Below are positions 11,214 through 22,054 of a DNA stretch of 64,000 bases, in pieces; the first letter of the stretch is position 1; the number at the start of each line of letters is the position of its first letter. Source of the stretch: Plasmopara viticola. Lineage: Eukaryota; Oomycota; Peronosporomycetes; Peronosporales; Peronosporaceae. The position numbers and the translations under genes were made by a program. Below the pieces are notes generated by a model. It was not told the DNA's origin. It saw only the letters and a list, made by a program, of their open reading frames with translations, and did not search any database. The stretch covers positions 496,001 to 560,000 of the forward strand of contig MBPM02000047.1 in NCBI GenBank assembly GCA_001695595.3. The letters are read 5' to 3'.

Positions 11214-14200
11214 AGAAGATTCGGCTCCACCAACCTGGACAAACGCTGGTGTTCTCACTATAAACACCAACGGCGTGAAGAAGAATGGTCACTTGTTGAT
11301 CGAGCATCTGCTCTCCAGGTACTCGGTTTCTTGTCTTCAAGAAACCAAGTTTGCCGACCGCCACCACCTTGACACCTTCCGCTTCCATCTCGAGGCGGCA
11401 TCTGCGCACATGCTGCGCGTGGGCGACGATAACGCGCTCCTCGATCGACCGATGCGAGGTCGGAGTAACGGCGTCCTGACTGCTGCGCTCCGACTTTCCT
11501 GGCTTCGACTCAGCTACCGAGGTTCCCCACCTCACTGCCTCCGGCCGATACCTTGTCGTGCGTGTGATGGTCGATCTTACTCCCATCTACATACACAATG
11601 TGTATGCGCCAGTCGACAAGCAAGAAAAGATAGCGTTCTTCTCGAACCTCGCGACAGAAGAATTCGAAGACGCCGCGATACACTTCGTTCTTGACGACTT
11701 GAACACACCGCTTGACCCGAGGTTCGACTGCTCCATGCCGGACCTCCGTTATGACCCAATTCGCTCGAGCTGCCTTGACTGGATGGCGCGACTTGGCGCT
11801 GCTGACGCCTGGCGTATCCACAACAACTCGAAGCGCGTCTTCGCTGACTCGATGCACCGCAAGAACCGACTTGACTACGTGCTGCTGTGTGAGTTGTTCA
11901 GCAACCAATTTTTTCACAACGCTAAGTACACTGACCCAAAGCACGCCGGTGACCAACTGGCGCACAGTGTAAGCTTCAAGTCCGGATCTTAGCTACATGG
12001 CCGAGGGTACTAGAGGTTTCCGCGATACCTTCTCGACTATCTTCAAGTCGTTTCGGCACTTCAGCGTGAAGCGAACGACATCTTTAAGCAGCTCCGGTCG
12101 GCATCGAACCCGGGCAAGACTTGGGAGAGGTGGAAGGCGAGCATCAAGGCCCAACTTCAGGACCTCCAGAAGTGGCTCCGCGCACAGGATGTTCAAGCCG
12201 TGGAGAAGGCCCGCGCTACGCTTGACCGCGTGGCTACTCAGCACCGGACGGAGTCGGACGAAGACAACTGCGACGTGCACGAAGCGGCAATGCGCGAGTA
12301 CAAAGAGACAGTGACAAGGTCGAGCCAGTGTAGCCAAGACGAAGCCTTTGACTTCCAAAGTGTGAACTCCGAGAGTTGACGAAGCACTTCTTCCGTCCTC
12401 TCGACACAAGTCTCCGGCGTGTTTCCATCGAGGAAGTCGTCACGCCAAGTAGCACATCTCGACTAACTCGAACAAGATCTGCCTCTGGTTCCTCGAACAC
12501 TGGGGTTCCGAGATGGGGGACAAAAACAGCCCTGGCGGGAAGGCACTTCCGCCGGACTACGCGTTTCAAAGCATACTGCTGGACTTGTCAGCGCGTCGGA
12601 CCTCGAGCTGGTGATCAAGCACATGAAGGCGAATTCGTCTCCGGGGATGGACGGCTTGACGGCTGGTTTTTCCCAGGTTGCGCCGGCGATCTTCGGCGAG
12701 TGTCTTGCGCTGGTGTTCAAGAACCGCCTCGAGCGCGGAAAACCGCTGGCGTCGCAACGCAAGTCAGCTGTGGTACTGCTGCACAAGAAAGGCTCCCGTG
12801 CCGACCCAGGAAAGTACCAGCCATTTTCGCTGATTCCAATTGACGTCAAGGTGCTGTCAAAGGCGCTCATGTTCCGTCTCCAGGCTGTCATCGACAAGCT
12901 GACCTACCCCGATTAGAAGGGGTTCGTTCGCGGCCGCTCGGTCCACTACTACGTTCGCTTCCATGCAGATCTTCAGGACCTCGTGACGAGCTGTGACGAG
13001 GAGACGTACGCGCTGATCTTGGATTTCCAGAAGGCGTTCGACCGCGTGAAATGGAATACGTGCTCAAGTTTCTCAAGCACATGGGCATCGGAGACGGCTT
13101 CATCCGCTGGGTGAAGCTGCTGTACACCGACCCGCTCGCGAATCTTCTCACCAACGGCAACGTTCAGCCGGAGCTTCAGCCGACGCGTGGAGTGAAGCAA
13201 GGAGATTCACTCTCCGCGCTATTTTTCATCTTGACGATCGAGCCGCTTGGTAACCTGCTCCGATCACACGAGGAGTACGGCGTGTACCTAAATAAAGACC
13301 ACAAGGCGACGAGCGTCTTCTTTGCGGACGACTCGACACACCTTGGTAGCTCAGTTGCTAACCTTCAGGCAGAGCTCGATCTCGTCAAAGAGTACTGTCA
13401 AGGCTCCGACGCAAAGCTGAATCTGACGAAGTCGGTGCTGCTGGCGCTGAACTGCGGCCACGAGTGTCCGCCGATGCCGGACGTTCAGATTTTCGACCGG
13501 CCGCGGTCAGTCAAGTACCTTGGTATCCCGTTTAGCCAGTCGCCTGTAGACGACCGCGTCCTCGAGTTCCTCGACCAGCGCTCTTACGACGGCTTCAAGT
13601 CGTGGTATCGGCGTGCACGAATATTGCGAGGCAGACTCCTCGTGGCGCAGATAATAATGCTCTCGCGCTTGTGGCACTACACACAGCTCGTGTCAGTCCC
13701 GACAGCTGTCGTTCGTCGATGGCAGTCGATGCCGAACCGGTTCGTGCTAAGTCGCAGCACGACCGAGACGCGTCACATATCTAGCTGATCCCAAGCGAGT
13801 TCTCATACCAGCGGTGCAGAGACGGGGGTCTCGGAGTCCCGTATCTGGAAGCACAGCTCAAGCGGCAGCGACTTCAGCTGCTACTCTAGTTTGTGCCTTC
13901 AGCTCGGTCGATGGCGTATCAAAACTGGACAATACCAAGCGTGGAGCTGCTGCGCTCCATTCTCCCTCGATACGGCGGTCGCCACGCCCTTGACTTCCCA
14001 ATGAGATCACCACGGCAACACGGTGACTTGATCGCCTGGCGACGCACGTCGGCGTGGTGGAAGTCAACACTGATGTGGTGGCATTGCACACGCTGGGAGA
14101 TCTCCCGGCGCGACCTCCGCCCGGACGAGTGCACTGTTGCCAGTCCTCGTCAGCCGATCTGGTTCAACTGCGACCCTGAACGCTAGCACGAGCAGCGAAC

Positions 14201-15263
14201 ACGGTCGGGCACGACGACGGCGCACCGACGGTGCCTCGGCATAGGGCCTGAGCCGCAACGCAGTTTCCGACTGCATGTCTCGTGCGTCTTCACGCTCCGC
14301 TCGCTAGCTGACTTTGCACGAGAAGGACTTCCGTGGCCAACTCGGTGCAAATTCACCGAACGACACGTCGACTTCACCCTCGCAACCGTTCGTTCCGGGC
14401 TGAAATTGAAGTGGTTGCGTGCACTCCACAGCGAAGCGAGTTAAATCGTCGATCGACTTGGTGCTCGAGGTGTCGATCGTGATCCGTCTTGGAGGGAAAC
14501 CCTATTGCTTGTCCCACATCTTGGCGTCACGAGCAACGCGAAAAAACATTTCTTTCCGATCATCGCATCTCGCGTTCAAAGGTAGTTCGTCCAAACCGCA
14601 CCCGAAGACGATACACTTCAAGAGGGCTGACGACAAGACGATCAAGTCGCACGTACAGCTGTCGAAGTGTCTGCGGCGTATTTTGCTGCCGATTTTTGAC
14701 GACCTCCAATGGTGGCTCGCATTCCGGCTCCTGCCCGTTCGATCGCGCTTTTGATTCCTCGAGGTCACAAACCAAACATCCGCAAGTGTGTCCTCGACAG
14801 CTGCAGCGCAATTGAGTCGGAGATACACTTGTTCTTCGACTGCACGCTGGCTTCGCAGCTTTGAAGGAACGTGCTACACGTGATGTCACCGCTCCTCGTT
14901 AGACGCGCGGCGTGGATTGACATTGCACTAGCACGGAAGATACGCGTCCGGGAGGAGTGGCAGCCCAGAGAGGACGTCGTCTCTGACGTCTGGCATGTTC
15001 TCTGAGGTGCGACGCTGCACACGATCTGGACGGATTGCAACAGGTGCTTGTTCGACGGAAGACAGCCGACACCAGCAGCTCCAGCGCTCGCGGTGATCTT
15101 CTCGACGTTCTGCGCGCACGTTCGGTTCTTCCAACGGCGGTTGTACGATCGAGAAGAGAATCGCGAGCTACAGCGAGTGACCGAGATGATAAAGTCACAT
15201 TCAGCGTTCGGTGACTTTGCAAGCCGGCAACCGGAAATCACCAGTGTTCGGGCGAGTTTGTAG
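11197..15263 (+). pseudogene. LINE-1 ORF2 (APE endonuclease / reverse transcriptase), multiply broken
   Basis: Endonuclease parts: INTNGVKKNGHLL and CLQETKFAD (about 11260-11350), HNVYAPVD (about 11590), DDLNTPLDP (about 11695; the usual GDLN has lost its Gly) and GDQLAHS (about 11950). RT parts: SSPGMDGLTAGF (about 12640), ILDFQKAFDRV (about 13017), GVKQGDSLSA (about 13190) and FFADDSTHL (about 13318). The C-terminal region ends FGDFASRQPEI near 15240. Damage includes frame changes near 11490-11555 and 13045, a TAG at about 12915, and more between 13785 and 15050. It cannot encode a working enzyme. Confidence 0.8.
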
Positions 15264-17815
15264 CCGACGACACCCGATAGAAAATTATGAGTTGACATTA
15301 TGCTATTCGAGAGTTTTAAATCTCCACCAACGACCGTCACGTCTCCAAACGTCTCATTTCCAGGTTTCGCAGCTCCTGCACAAGCGACCCAAGATGCACC
15401 CACAGCACCTCCACGCCTTCGACTTCGTCGACTTGACCGACGCAGCCTTTTCCGGTTCGACACCTGGCTTCCCTTGTCAGACTATATTTTCTCCAGCTGC
15501 ACCCGATAGGGAATCAATGGACATGAGGACAGAGGAAAGCCGAGTGGAGAGCTTGAACAAGAGTGATGGGAATGAGGTAGAGGAGCCGGAGGATGACGAG
15601 GGGCTGGTCCACTCGAGACCGCGTTATTTCATGGATCCAGCAAGAACTCCCGCACGCCCAGTCCGCCTAACCCTTTATTTTCATATGCGGAATACAAACG
15701 ACAAGTTCTTCTTCTTCACCTCAAAGCTTTATTATTGGACATCACGGGTACTGGACCTGACTGCTCCTTCCTACATCCAAGCCAAGCCGAACTTCTTATT
15801 TGGTCGGGAGGCGAACTCGGTTGACACTGTAGATGTCGATGAATAAGCTGATCGCATCGTAAAGTGGAACCCATTCTCCGGCGTCGAAGACTTGAAAACT
15901 TCCACCGACAACCCACAACACAAACACGGCGCAATGTCGCACCAGTCCAGATACCGATGCATCCACGACATAGATCCCATCCTCCAAATCCGCACTCAAC
16001 ATCCACGTCCGCGCTCGAATGCGATTGACGGCTTTTCCCGGTCCGCATACCTGGTATCTTCTCAGCTCCGCCCAATCAAGCTTGAGTCCGCCAGCGTTGA
16101 CAGCCAACTCCCGCAAGAACGCTCGCAGCAGCAAACCCACTTCCTGGTTCCAACTGGTGCTTCTCCCTAAAAGCATTCCACCCCCATTCCGTTACGCACA
16201 CCGACGACTCGGGGACTAGCAACTCATAGACCTCGCGGATTGCGATCAACGTGCACTGCTGATGTGATCCGGCCTCCATAAACTTCACCCCATTTTTGGT
16301 CCCTCGGAATCAGCGCGCAAACGGCATCTTCTTCTACGTCACCTTGATCCAAGTGTCCACAGACTGTTCCATCTCCTCAAGCCCATCCTCCACCAAATGC
16401 TTGCGCCTGTTTCAGTGACGGGTGCCGTCGGTGTACTCAGTCTTGTATTCGAGTACACCGATCCAAGTCCGGCGAGAATCCATGGTGGCTTCTACGTAGC
16501 GCTCCTCGGTCGCCGACAGCTCCCCTTCTGAGTCCTCAGATGGGTGAGCGTCACGCGATATTGGCACTGTTTTTAACGTTGCCTCATACGTCAGCGCGCT
16601 TCGCCAGAGCTTATTCTTCGCCTACTTGGTTCTCGGACTAGGCGGGCCGGTAGGACACGTGTTTGTCTTCACCGCTCCATTTCGATGACGGGGTACCACC
16701 TTCTTCTTTATCGAAGCCAAAATCGCCCCACCAGCCATCACCTCGCCCACAGCATCTAAGCCACCTTCTTCGAACCTCTCCAATGCTGCCGCATCTCTAT
16801 CCATCGCGTCGAACGACACCTCGTCGCTGTCCATTTCATACGACGACACCCCCTCGCTATCCATAAACTCACCCTCGTCTTCGTCGCTAGCGAGAAGACG
16901 CTTGCTATGCTTCAGAATTGCCCTTTTCACCGGCGTTCCTCACCGTATCTTCAGCTGGTCTCGCATTGACGGGATAGGGACATCAACAGCCGCTTCGCTC
17001 GAGGGCTTAGGGAAACCCTCCCGTAATGACGGCGGAGCCGAAACAGCTTCAACGGAATCAGACCGCACACACTCAGCACCCCCCCCCAACGGTAGGGACC
17101 CTTCCTCACGCGCACCGCTAACCCCAGCCGATTCTGCACAAGCGTCATAATCACCCACACCTTGGAGGGTCGGCGCCGTGGCCACTTTTACAAAATCGGA
17201 CCGAACACACTCCGAACCCTCCGCCGATATGGTTCCCTCTTCGAGCACAGAACCGACGACATTACAGCGGACCCATAGCGTGGTCCCGAGCTTTTCTCGC
17301 TGAGGAGGGACGGAGTAGAGACGGCTTTAACGGAATCAAATCGCGCAAACTCCGATCCCTCCAACAAAATAGGGCTCTCCTCAAGCGTGGTCGTTGTCAT
17401 CCTAGGAAAACAAGAAAAAAAAACGTCAGATCAGCAAACCAAGTCGGGACTCCAAAAAGTATCAACCGTTTGGTACTTCTGGGGTGCATGGCAAATTCGA
17501 AAGTGAGGGCTCTCCCGACCACCCACGACTTCGTTTTTCCTTCCGAGGATATCCAAGACCTTTGAAAATTTATACCCTGTTTTTTTTGAAAACCTTTCAA
17601 ACATTATATCAAGATCGGATCAGAACCATATCAAGCGCCTGTCTCGAGTGGTCTACACATATTTTGCGGTCCACATAATATTGGAAGCCTTGCACCCACG
17701 GATGCTGTTCAGGTACTCGTTAGACTGCATTTTTGTATTTAAAGTATACATTCTTAGCTAGGTACAATTAAGAAGTGACACCGTCTAAATCATTTATAAT
17801 ATAGACAAACTTTCA
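15264..17815 (-). pseudogene. Antisense coding relic in the 3' region of LINE-1 (possible nested element)
   Basis: Minus-strand protein-like sequence runs from an ATG at 17400 (MTTTTLEESPILLEGSEF) leftward to about 15800 through several frame breaks. The first half is acidic and Ser-rich with a repeated motif (SEFARFDSVKAVS; SECVRSDFVKVAT; AECVRSDSVEAVS). A segment at 16930-16622 carries DEDEGEFMDSEG. The second half contains HQQCTLIAIREVYELL (about 16250), LSADLEDGIYVVDA and RHCAVFVLWVVGGSFQVFD (about 15980-15890). A Gln-Cys, a downstream His and an Asp in this order recall papain-fold cysteine proteases; that is a guess. LINE-2 and LINE-3 have nothing comparable, so it may belong to an element nested in LINE-1. 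Confidence 0.45.
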
Positions 17816-18074
17816 ACGGAGCCGCACAGAGTCAACCATACGAAATACACGGACATTTTAATAATTTATCACACGCTAGCTGCTTGCGTTTCCGCTCATC
17901 TTTGAAGATTATCCACGGCTATTTTAATACGGCTAAGTCGGTCCCCAATGTATTTTCCGAAGCCTCTTCAGAGGCAGAAAATAATCAGTGACTCTAAGGC
18001 ATTAATAAGAAGAACAACAGTACCTCGGTACCAATGATTAGGCAATCTAGCAACATGATCAGCGGCTCGATTAA

Positions 18075-18146
18075 TGCCTTCGACCGGGATTGAACCGGGG
18101 ACCTTCTGTTTACAAGACAGATGCTATACCACTGAGCCACACAGGC
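18075..18146 (-). tRNA. tRNA-Thr (TGT), block B copy 1, degenerate
   Basis: D stem GAGC to TAGC, last T-stem base changed, acceptor 3' strand altered. A SINE adjoins its 5' end. Confidence 0.5.
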
Positions 18147-18147
18147 T

Positions 18148-18403
18148 CCGGTGGCGTGGGTTAGTGGATTATGCTTCTGGGCCTCACGGTGTGTGTTGCG
18201 GGTTCGAGCCCCACACCGGACAAACTTTGAAATCAGAAGACTTGGGAAGAGGACGGCCCCAAGCGAAATAATTCCGACCCCGATCAAAAAACAGACAATA
18301 ACAAGACGAAAAAGAATCTTCAGACTAAAAATGTAAATGTAGAAATCCTAGCCAACCCGAGAAGGTATAGGTTGTGCTAAGATTAAATACATGACAACTT
18401 TCA
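18148..18403 (+). mobile_element. tRNA-derived SINE, copy 1
   Basis: Starts CCGGTGGCGTGGG. The head has A-box-like (TGGCGTGGGTTAGTGG) and B-box-like (GGGTTCGAGCC) pol III promoter sequences; the tail ends ACATGACAACTTTCA. Flanked by 17-bp duplications ACTGAGCCACACAGGCT (18131-18147 and 18404-18420). It lacks the AAC seen at the start of other copies, and its sequence defines a lineage of its own. Confidence 0.85.
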
Positions 18404-18664
18404 ACTGAGCCACACAGGCTCAACCTATCGGAATCCACGGATACTTTAACCATTTATCACACGCCAACTGCTTGCGTTTGCGCCCATCTTTGAAGATCAT
18501 CCGCGGCTATTTTAATATGGCTATAGTCGGTCCATTATGTATTACCCGAAGCCTCTTTCAAAATAAGGATTGTCTAGCGACTGCAGGGCAATAATAAAAT
18601 GAACAACAGTACCTCGGTACCAACGTCGAGGTAATCTTAGCAACATAATCAGCGGCTCGATTTA

Positions 18665-18736
18665 TGCCTCCGCCCGGGATTGAACCGGGGACCTTTTGTT
18701 TACAAGACAGATGCTCTACCACTGAGCCACACAGGC
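18665..18736 (-). tRNA. tRNA-Thr (TGT), block B copy 2
   Basis: One anticodon-stem change (ACAAA, giving a C:A mismatch). Confidence 0.7.
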
Positions 18737-18981
18737 TCAACCTTACGGTATACACGGACACTTTTACCATTTATCACACACCAACTGCTTGCGTTTGCGC
18801 TCATCTTTGAGGATTATCCGCGGCTATTTTGATATGGCTATAGTCGGTCCATCATGTATTACCCGAAGCCTCTTCCAAGATAAAGATAGGTTAGCGACTG
18901 CAGGGCAATAATAAAAAGAACAACAATGACTCGGTACCAACGTTGAGGCAATCTTAGCAACATAATCAGCGGCTCGATTTA

Positions 18982-19053
18982 TGCCTCCGCACGGGATTGA
19001 ACCGGGGACCTTCTGTTTACAAGACAGATGCTCTACCACTGAGCCACACAGGC
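18982..19053 (-). tRNA. tRNA-Thr (TGT), block B copy 3
   Basis: Last T-stem base changed (G to T), opening one pair. Confidence 0.7.
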
Positions 19054-19274
19054 TCAACCTATCGAAATACACGGATACTTCAACCATTTATCACACGCCA
19101 ACTTCTTGCGTTTGCGCTCATCAAAGAAATTATCCGCGGCTATTTTAATATTGCTATACTCGGTCCATCATGTATTACCCAAAGCTTCTTCCAAGATAAA
19201 GATTAGTTAGTAATAACAACTGTACATTACTAACGTTGAGGCAATCTTAGCAACATAATCAGCGGCTCGATTTA

Positions 19275-19346
19275 TGCCTTCGCCCGGGATTGAACCGGGG
19301 ACCTTCTGTTTACAAGACAGATGCTCTACCACTGAGCCACACAGGC
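19275..19346 (-). tRNA. tRNA-Thr (TGT), block B copy 4
   Basis: Only the acceptor 3' strand differs (CGAAGGC). LINE-2 starts at the next base, leaving this gene complete. Confidence 0.75.
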
Positions 19347-19434
19347 ACTTCCCAATTTGCCGGCAACTACGCAAGTCAAATCATAGGAAGTACCTCCTTT
19401 CAACCACCCTTTCTACCCTTCGTTCTATCGCAAT

Positions 19435-22011
19435 CGACAGCCCTGACATTTCTTCCCGCGCGTTTCGCAAAGAATCTTTCGAAAACGTCATATCTGTCCC
19501 GTCTGCTGTCCCGTCTGCTGTCCCGTCTGCTGTCCTGTCTGCTGTCCCGTCTGCGTTGTTACTTACTGTAAGTAATCATCAATTGGAGAAGGGACTCGAT
19601 ATAGAGTTGCCTCTGACATCCAGTTCAACTGACGACGCGGCTACGGTCACGCTGCCGAAACTTAATGCTTCCACCTCGGATGCGTTCGCTGGGTCAAGTG
19701 CGACTGGTGGTACGGACATCGAATTGATTCTCTCCCCTCAGTCAGGCGTCAAGAATGTCTCGTCCCCACCAGATGAAGACATGCGTCCGACCATGGCTAG
19801 CTTACTTGCGCAGCAAGAAACCATTCGTCGGAGCACCGAGGACGTTGACGCTGCGCGTCGGCGTGTAGAAACGCCCAAGCCACTCGCCTGCGACATTGAA
19901 GCAATCGAACGTCAGTACGCTGCTGGCGGGGACTGGTCATTTATCGCCTCTCACATGGAGCAGGCGCGGCCATATACCCTTCCTCGTGCCAAGTACGATA
20001 TGGTAATCGATACCGGACGCATGTTTGCAAAAACACCGCTCCAGAAGATTATGGCTTCGCTGACGGGCAAGCATCACGGCAAGGATGTACTTGAGCGCCT
20101 GTACAGCAACTTCGAGATTGGCCAAGTGTCCAAACTTCCCGGTGGCAATCTTCGAATTAAAGTTAAGTCGAAGGACGCCTGCATCGCTCTCGAACGCACA
20201 AAGATAAACATCTTAGGGGGTGTATTTATGTTTAAGGAATTCGACGTGCTAGGTGGCAAGTACTTTGTCGATATTTCTAATGTTGACTCGGACACGAAAA
20301 CGGACGTAATGTGGCACCGCTTATTCTTGATGGGCTGCAAACCGGTGTACGATACCTTCCGTGAAGTGAAGCTTGCAACTGGAATACGTCAGCCACCTGG
20401 AGAGTATACTTCCTTAGCACGACATGCCCTGGTCCTCTCATTGTGAATGGATCGGTCTGTGACCAGCTCCAATTCGACAACAAACTGCACCCCGTGCACG
20501 GAAAGAACGCTCCATATCCTTCCGAGCGCTTGCCGTTCGGCTATCGTTCGCATCATTCCATCGACCTGCGCACGAGCGACACCAACTTGCAACGTCCAGC
20601 CACTCCAACCGGGTCATCGCCACTGCAAACTGTCACGGCACTTGCTGTAGCAAAACAGGAGCATCAAACGAACCCAAACATAGCCATTTCGAAGTCCAAG
20701 TCGATGACCTCGCTGCAGCGTGCAGTACAAGAGTCCAGAGCGAAAAATGATAAGAAGCTTCAACAAGAAGTTCAGCATGGTCTGCCACACAACTGCAATC
20801 AGCTCGCGAGTCCTCCAAGCTGCACTGACGATATTTTGTCAGTTGCAACATTCGAAAGGTCGAGCGGAAAAATTTCTCCGCCCCGCAGTCCCGAAAGCAG
20901 TATGAAGAAACCAACGATTTATCTTACAAACGGAGAAACCTCAGACGGATTCGACACCGTCTGCAACAGCAAAAAACGGAGCCGCGGAGACATTGACTTC
21001 TCAAATCTTCTTACCAAAAAACAGACGCAATCACTCGATGGAATCGCGACTAAAAACTTCTTTGACGTCCTGCAGAACATGGAAGTCGATCTTGAGCTTA
21101 AAGACGTCACGGCAAGCAAGAAGTATGGCTTACGCAAGCAGATTGTACCAGTAGCCGTGGTACGTCCAATGGGAATGGCCACCGCAAAGGAGTCGGTATT
21201 TCTCATGGAAAAACACCACACAAAAATTAAAAAAGCAGCGAAGGCTACGTCGATCCAAGAGGTTACCGAGGCAATGATCAATGATGAAAACACTGCCCTG
21301 CTTGATACGTTGCCAGATCGTCTTGTGCTTGCAGACGAAAAGGTCGATGGTATGGTCAAATTACTTGATAATGCATCAAATCCAGACCTTGTGATGAAAC
21401 CGGCAGCTCAATGTCCGATGGCTTTCAACAGTGCGTTGTCCCTTAAAATGGCAGGTGACCACCGCATCATCGCTGAAATTGCGCAACTGCATGCAATCAA
21501 TCGCGTATTATCAGCTACGTGCCCGACAGAAGACACAACTTTTGTTACAAAGTGGAAACGTGTCATGAATATGCCACTACCATCCAACCGCCATGACATC
21601 TTCAAGGCATGTGCCAAGTGGTGGACCCACTCTGACACGAATACGGAGCTTGCGCGTGCGTCGAAGGCACTCGGTATATTTGAGCTTGCGCTCATGTCCA
21701 TTGCTCCGACACTCTTTACAAATGACCACTGGTTTCAATACTTTACAGGCCAGCCAGTCGAATGGATCCCAGCACACCACATGCGCTTTTTGCATCCCAA
21801 CACACTGCTACGGCTGCTGCGTTCTAAGGTTGGAGAGCTTTGTATGGAGCAGTGGCGTGATGTACAATGGCAAGGTCACCTTCTAGACGATCTCGAAGTG
21901 CTCCGCCAGCTTGAAGGATACTATCCGGACGACTCATCGGTGTTAAAGATTCAATTAAATGCTGGCTCCTTGGCTACGACTGTGGCTGGAGCTGTTTCCA
22001 GTCGCTGCTAA
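19435..22011 (+). pseudogene. LINE-2 ORF1, start lost and one frameshift
   Basis: Same protein as LINE-3 ORF1. The start codon position reads ATC (IDSPDIS against MDSPDIS). A single-base loss near 20381 (CTGGAATACG against CTGGTAAAACG) shifts the frame, which resumes in the frame of the segment 20443-22011 and ends SSRC-stop. A VPSA tetrapeptide is present five times near 19500-19555 against twice in LINE-3. Conserved segments include IEAIERQYAAGGDW, GQVSKLPGGNLRIKVKS and ISNVDSDTKTDV. Confidence 0.85.
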
Positions 22012-22054
22012 AGTTGGGTTGAAAGAACAACACGCCTGGAACGCTCTCTCGCTT

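Larger units (their letters stand above)
8507..17815 (+). mobile_element. LINE-1: old full-length APE-type non-LTR retrotransposon inserted at a tRNA-Thr 5' end
   Basis: Starts AACTTCTTCATTTGCCGGC, like the 5' ends of LINE-2 and LINE-3 (ACTTCCCAATTTGCCGGC), directly after the tRNA copy at 8437-8506. It ends ATATAGACAAACTTTCA before a decayed duplication of the tRNA start (17816-17831; 10 of 16 bases match 8491-8506). It contains broken ORF1 and ORF2 and a 2.5-kb 3' region holding an antisense coding relic. It is more GC-rich and far more diverged than the other two LINEs, so it is a separate, older lineage that used the same target. Confidence 0.85.
17816..19346 (-). repeat. tRNA-Thr tandem array, block B (4 units plus one SINE)
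   Basis: Starts with the degenerate target duplication at the LINE-1 3' end. The first unit is diverged; the next three are close to consensus. The SINE at 18148 sits at the 5' end of the first tRNA copy. The block ends at the LINE-2 insertion. Confidence 0.88.

Noticed and set aside
8507..17815. LINE-1 as an LTR retrotransposon or virus-derived element
   Set aside because: No terminal repeats, protease or integrase; it has APE endonuclease and non-LTR type RT motifs and short target duplications.
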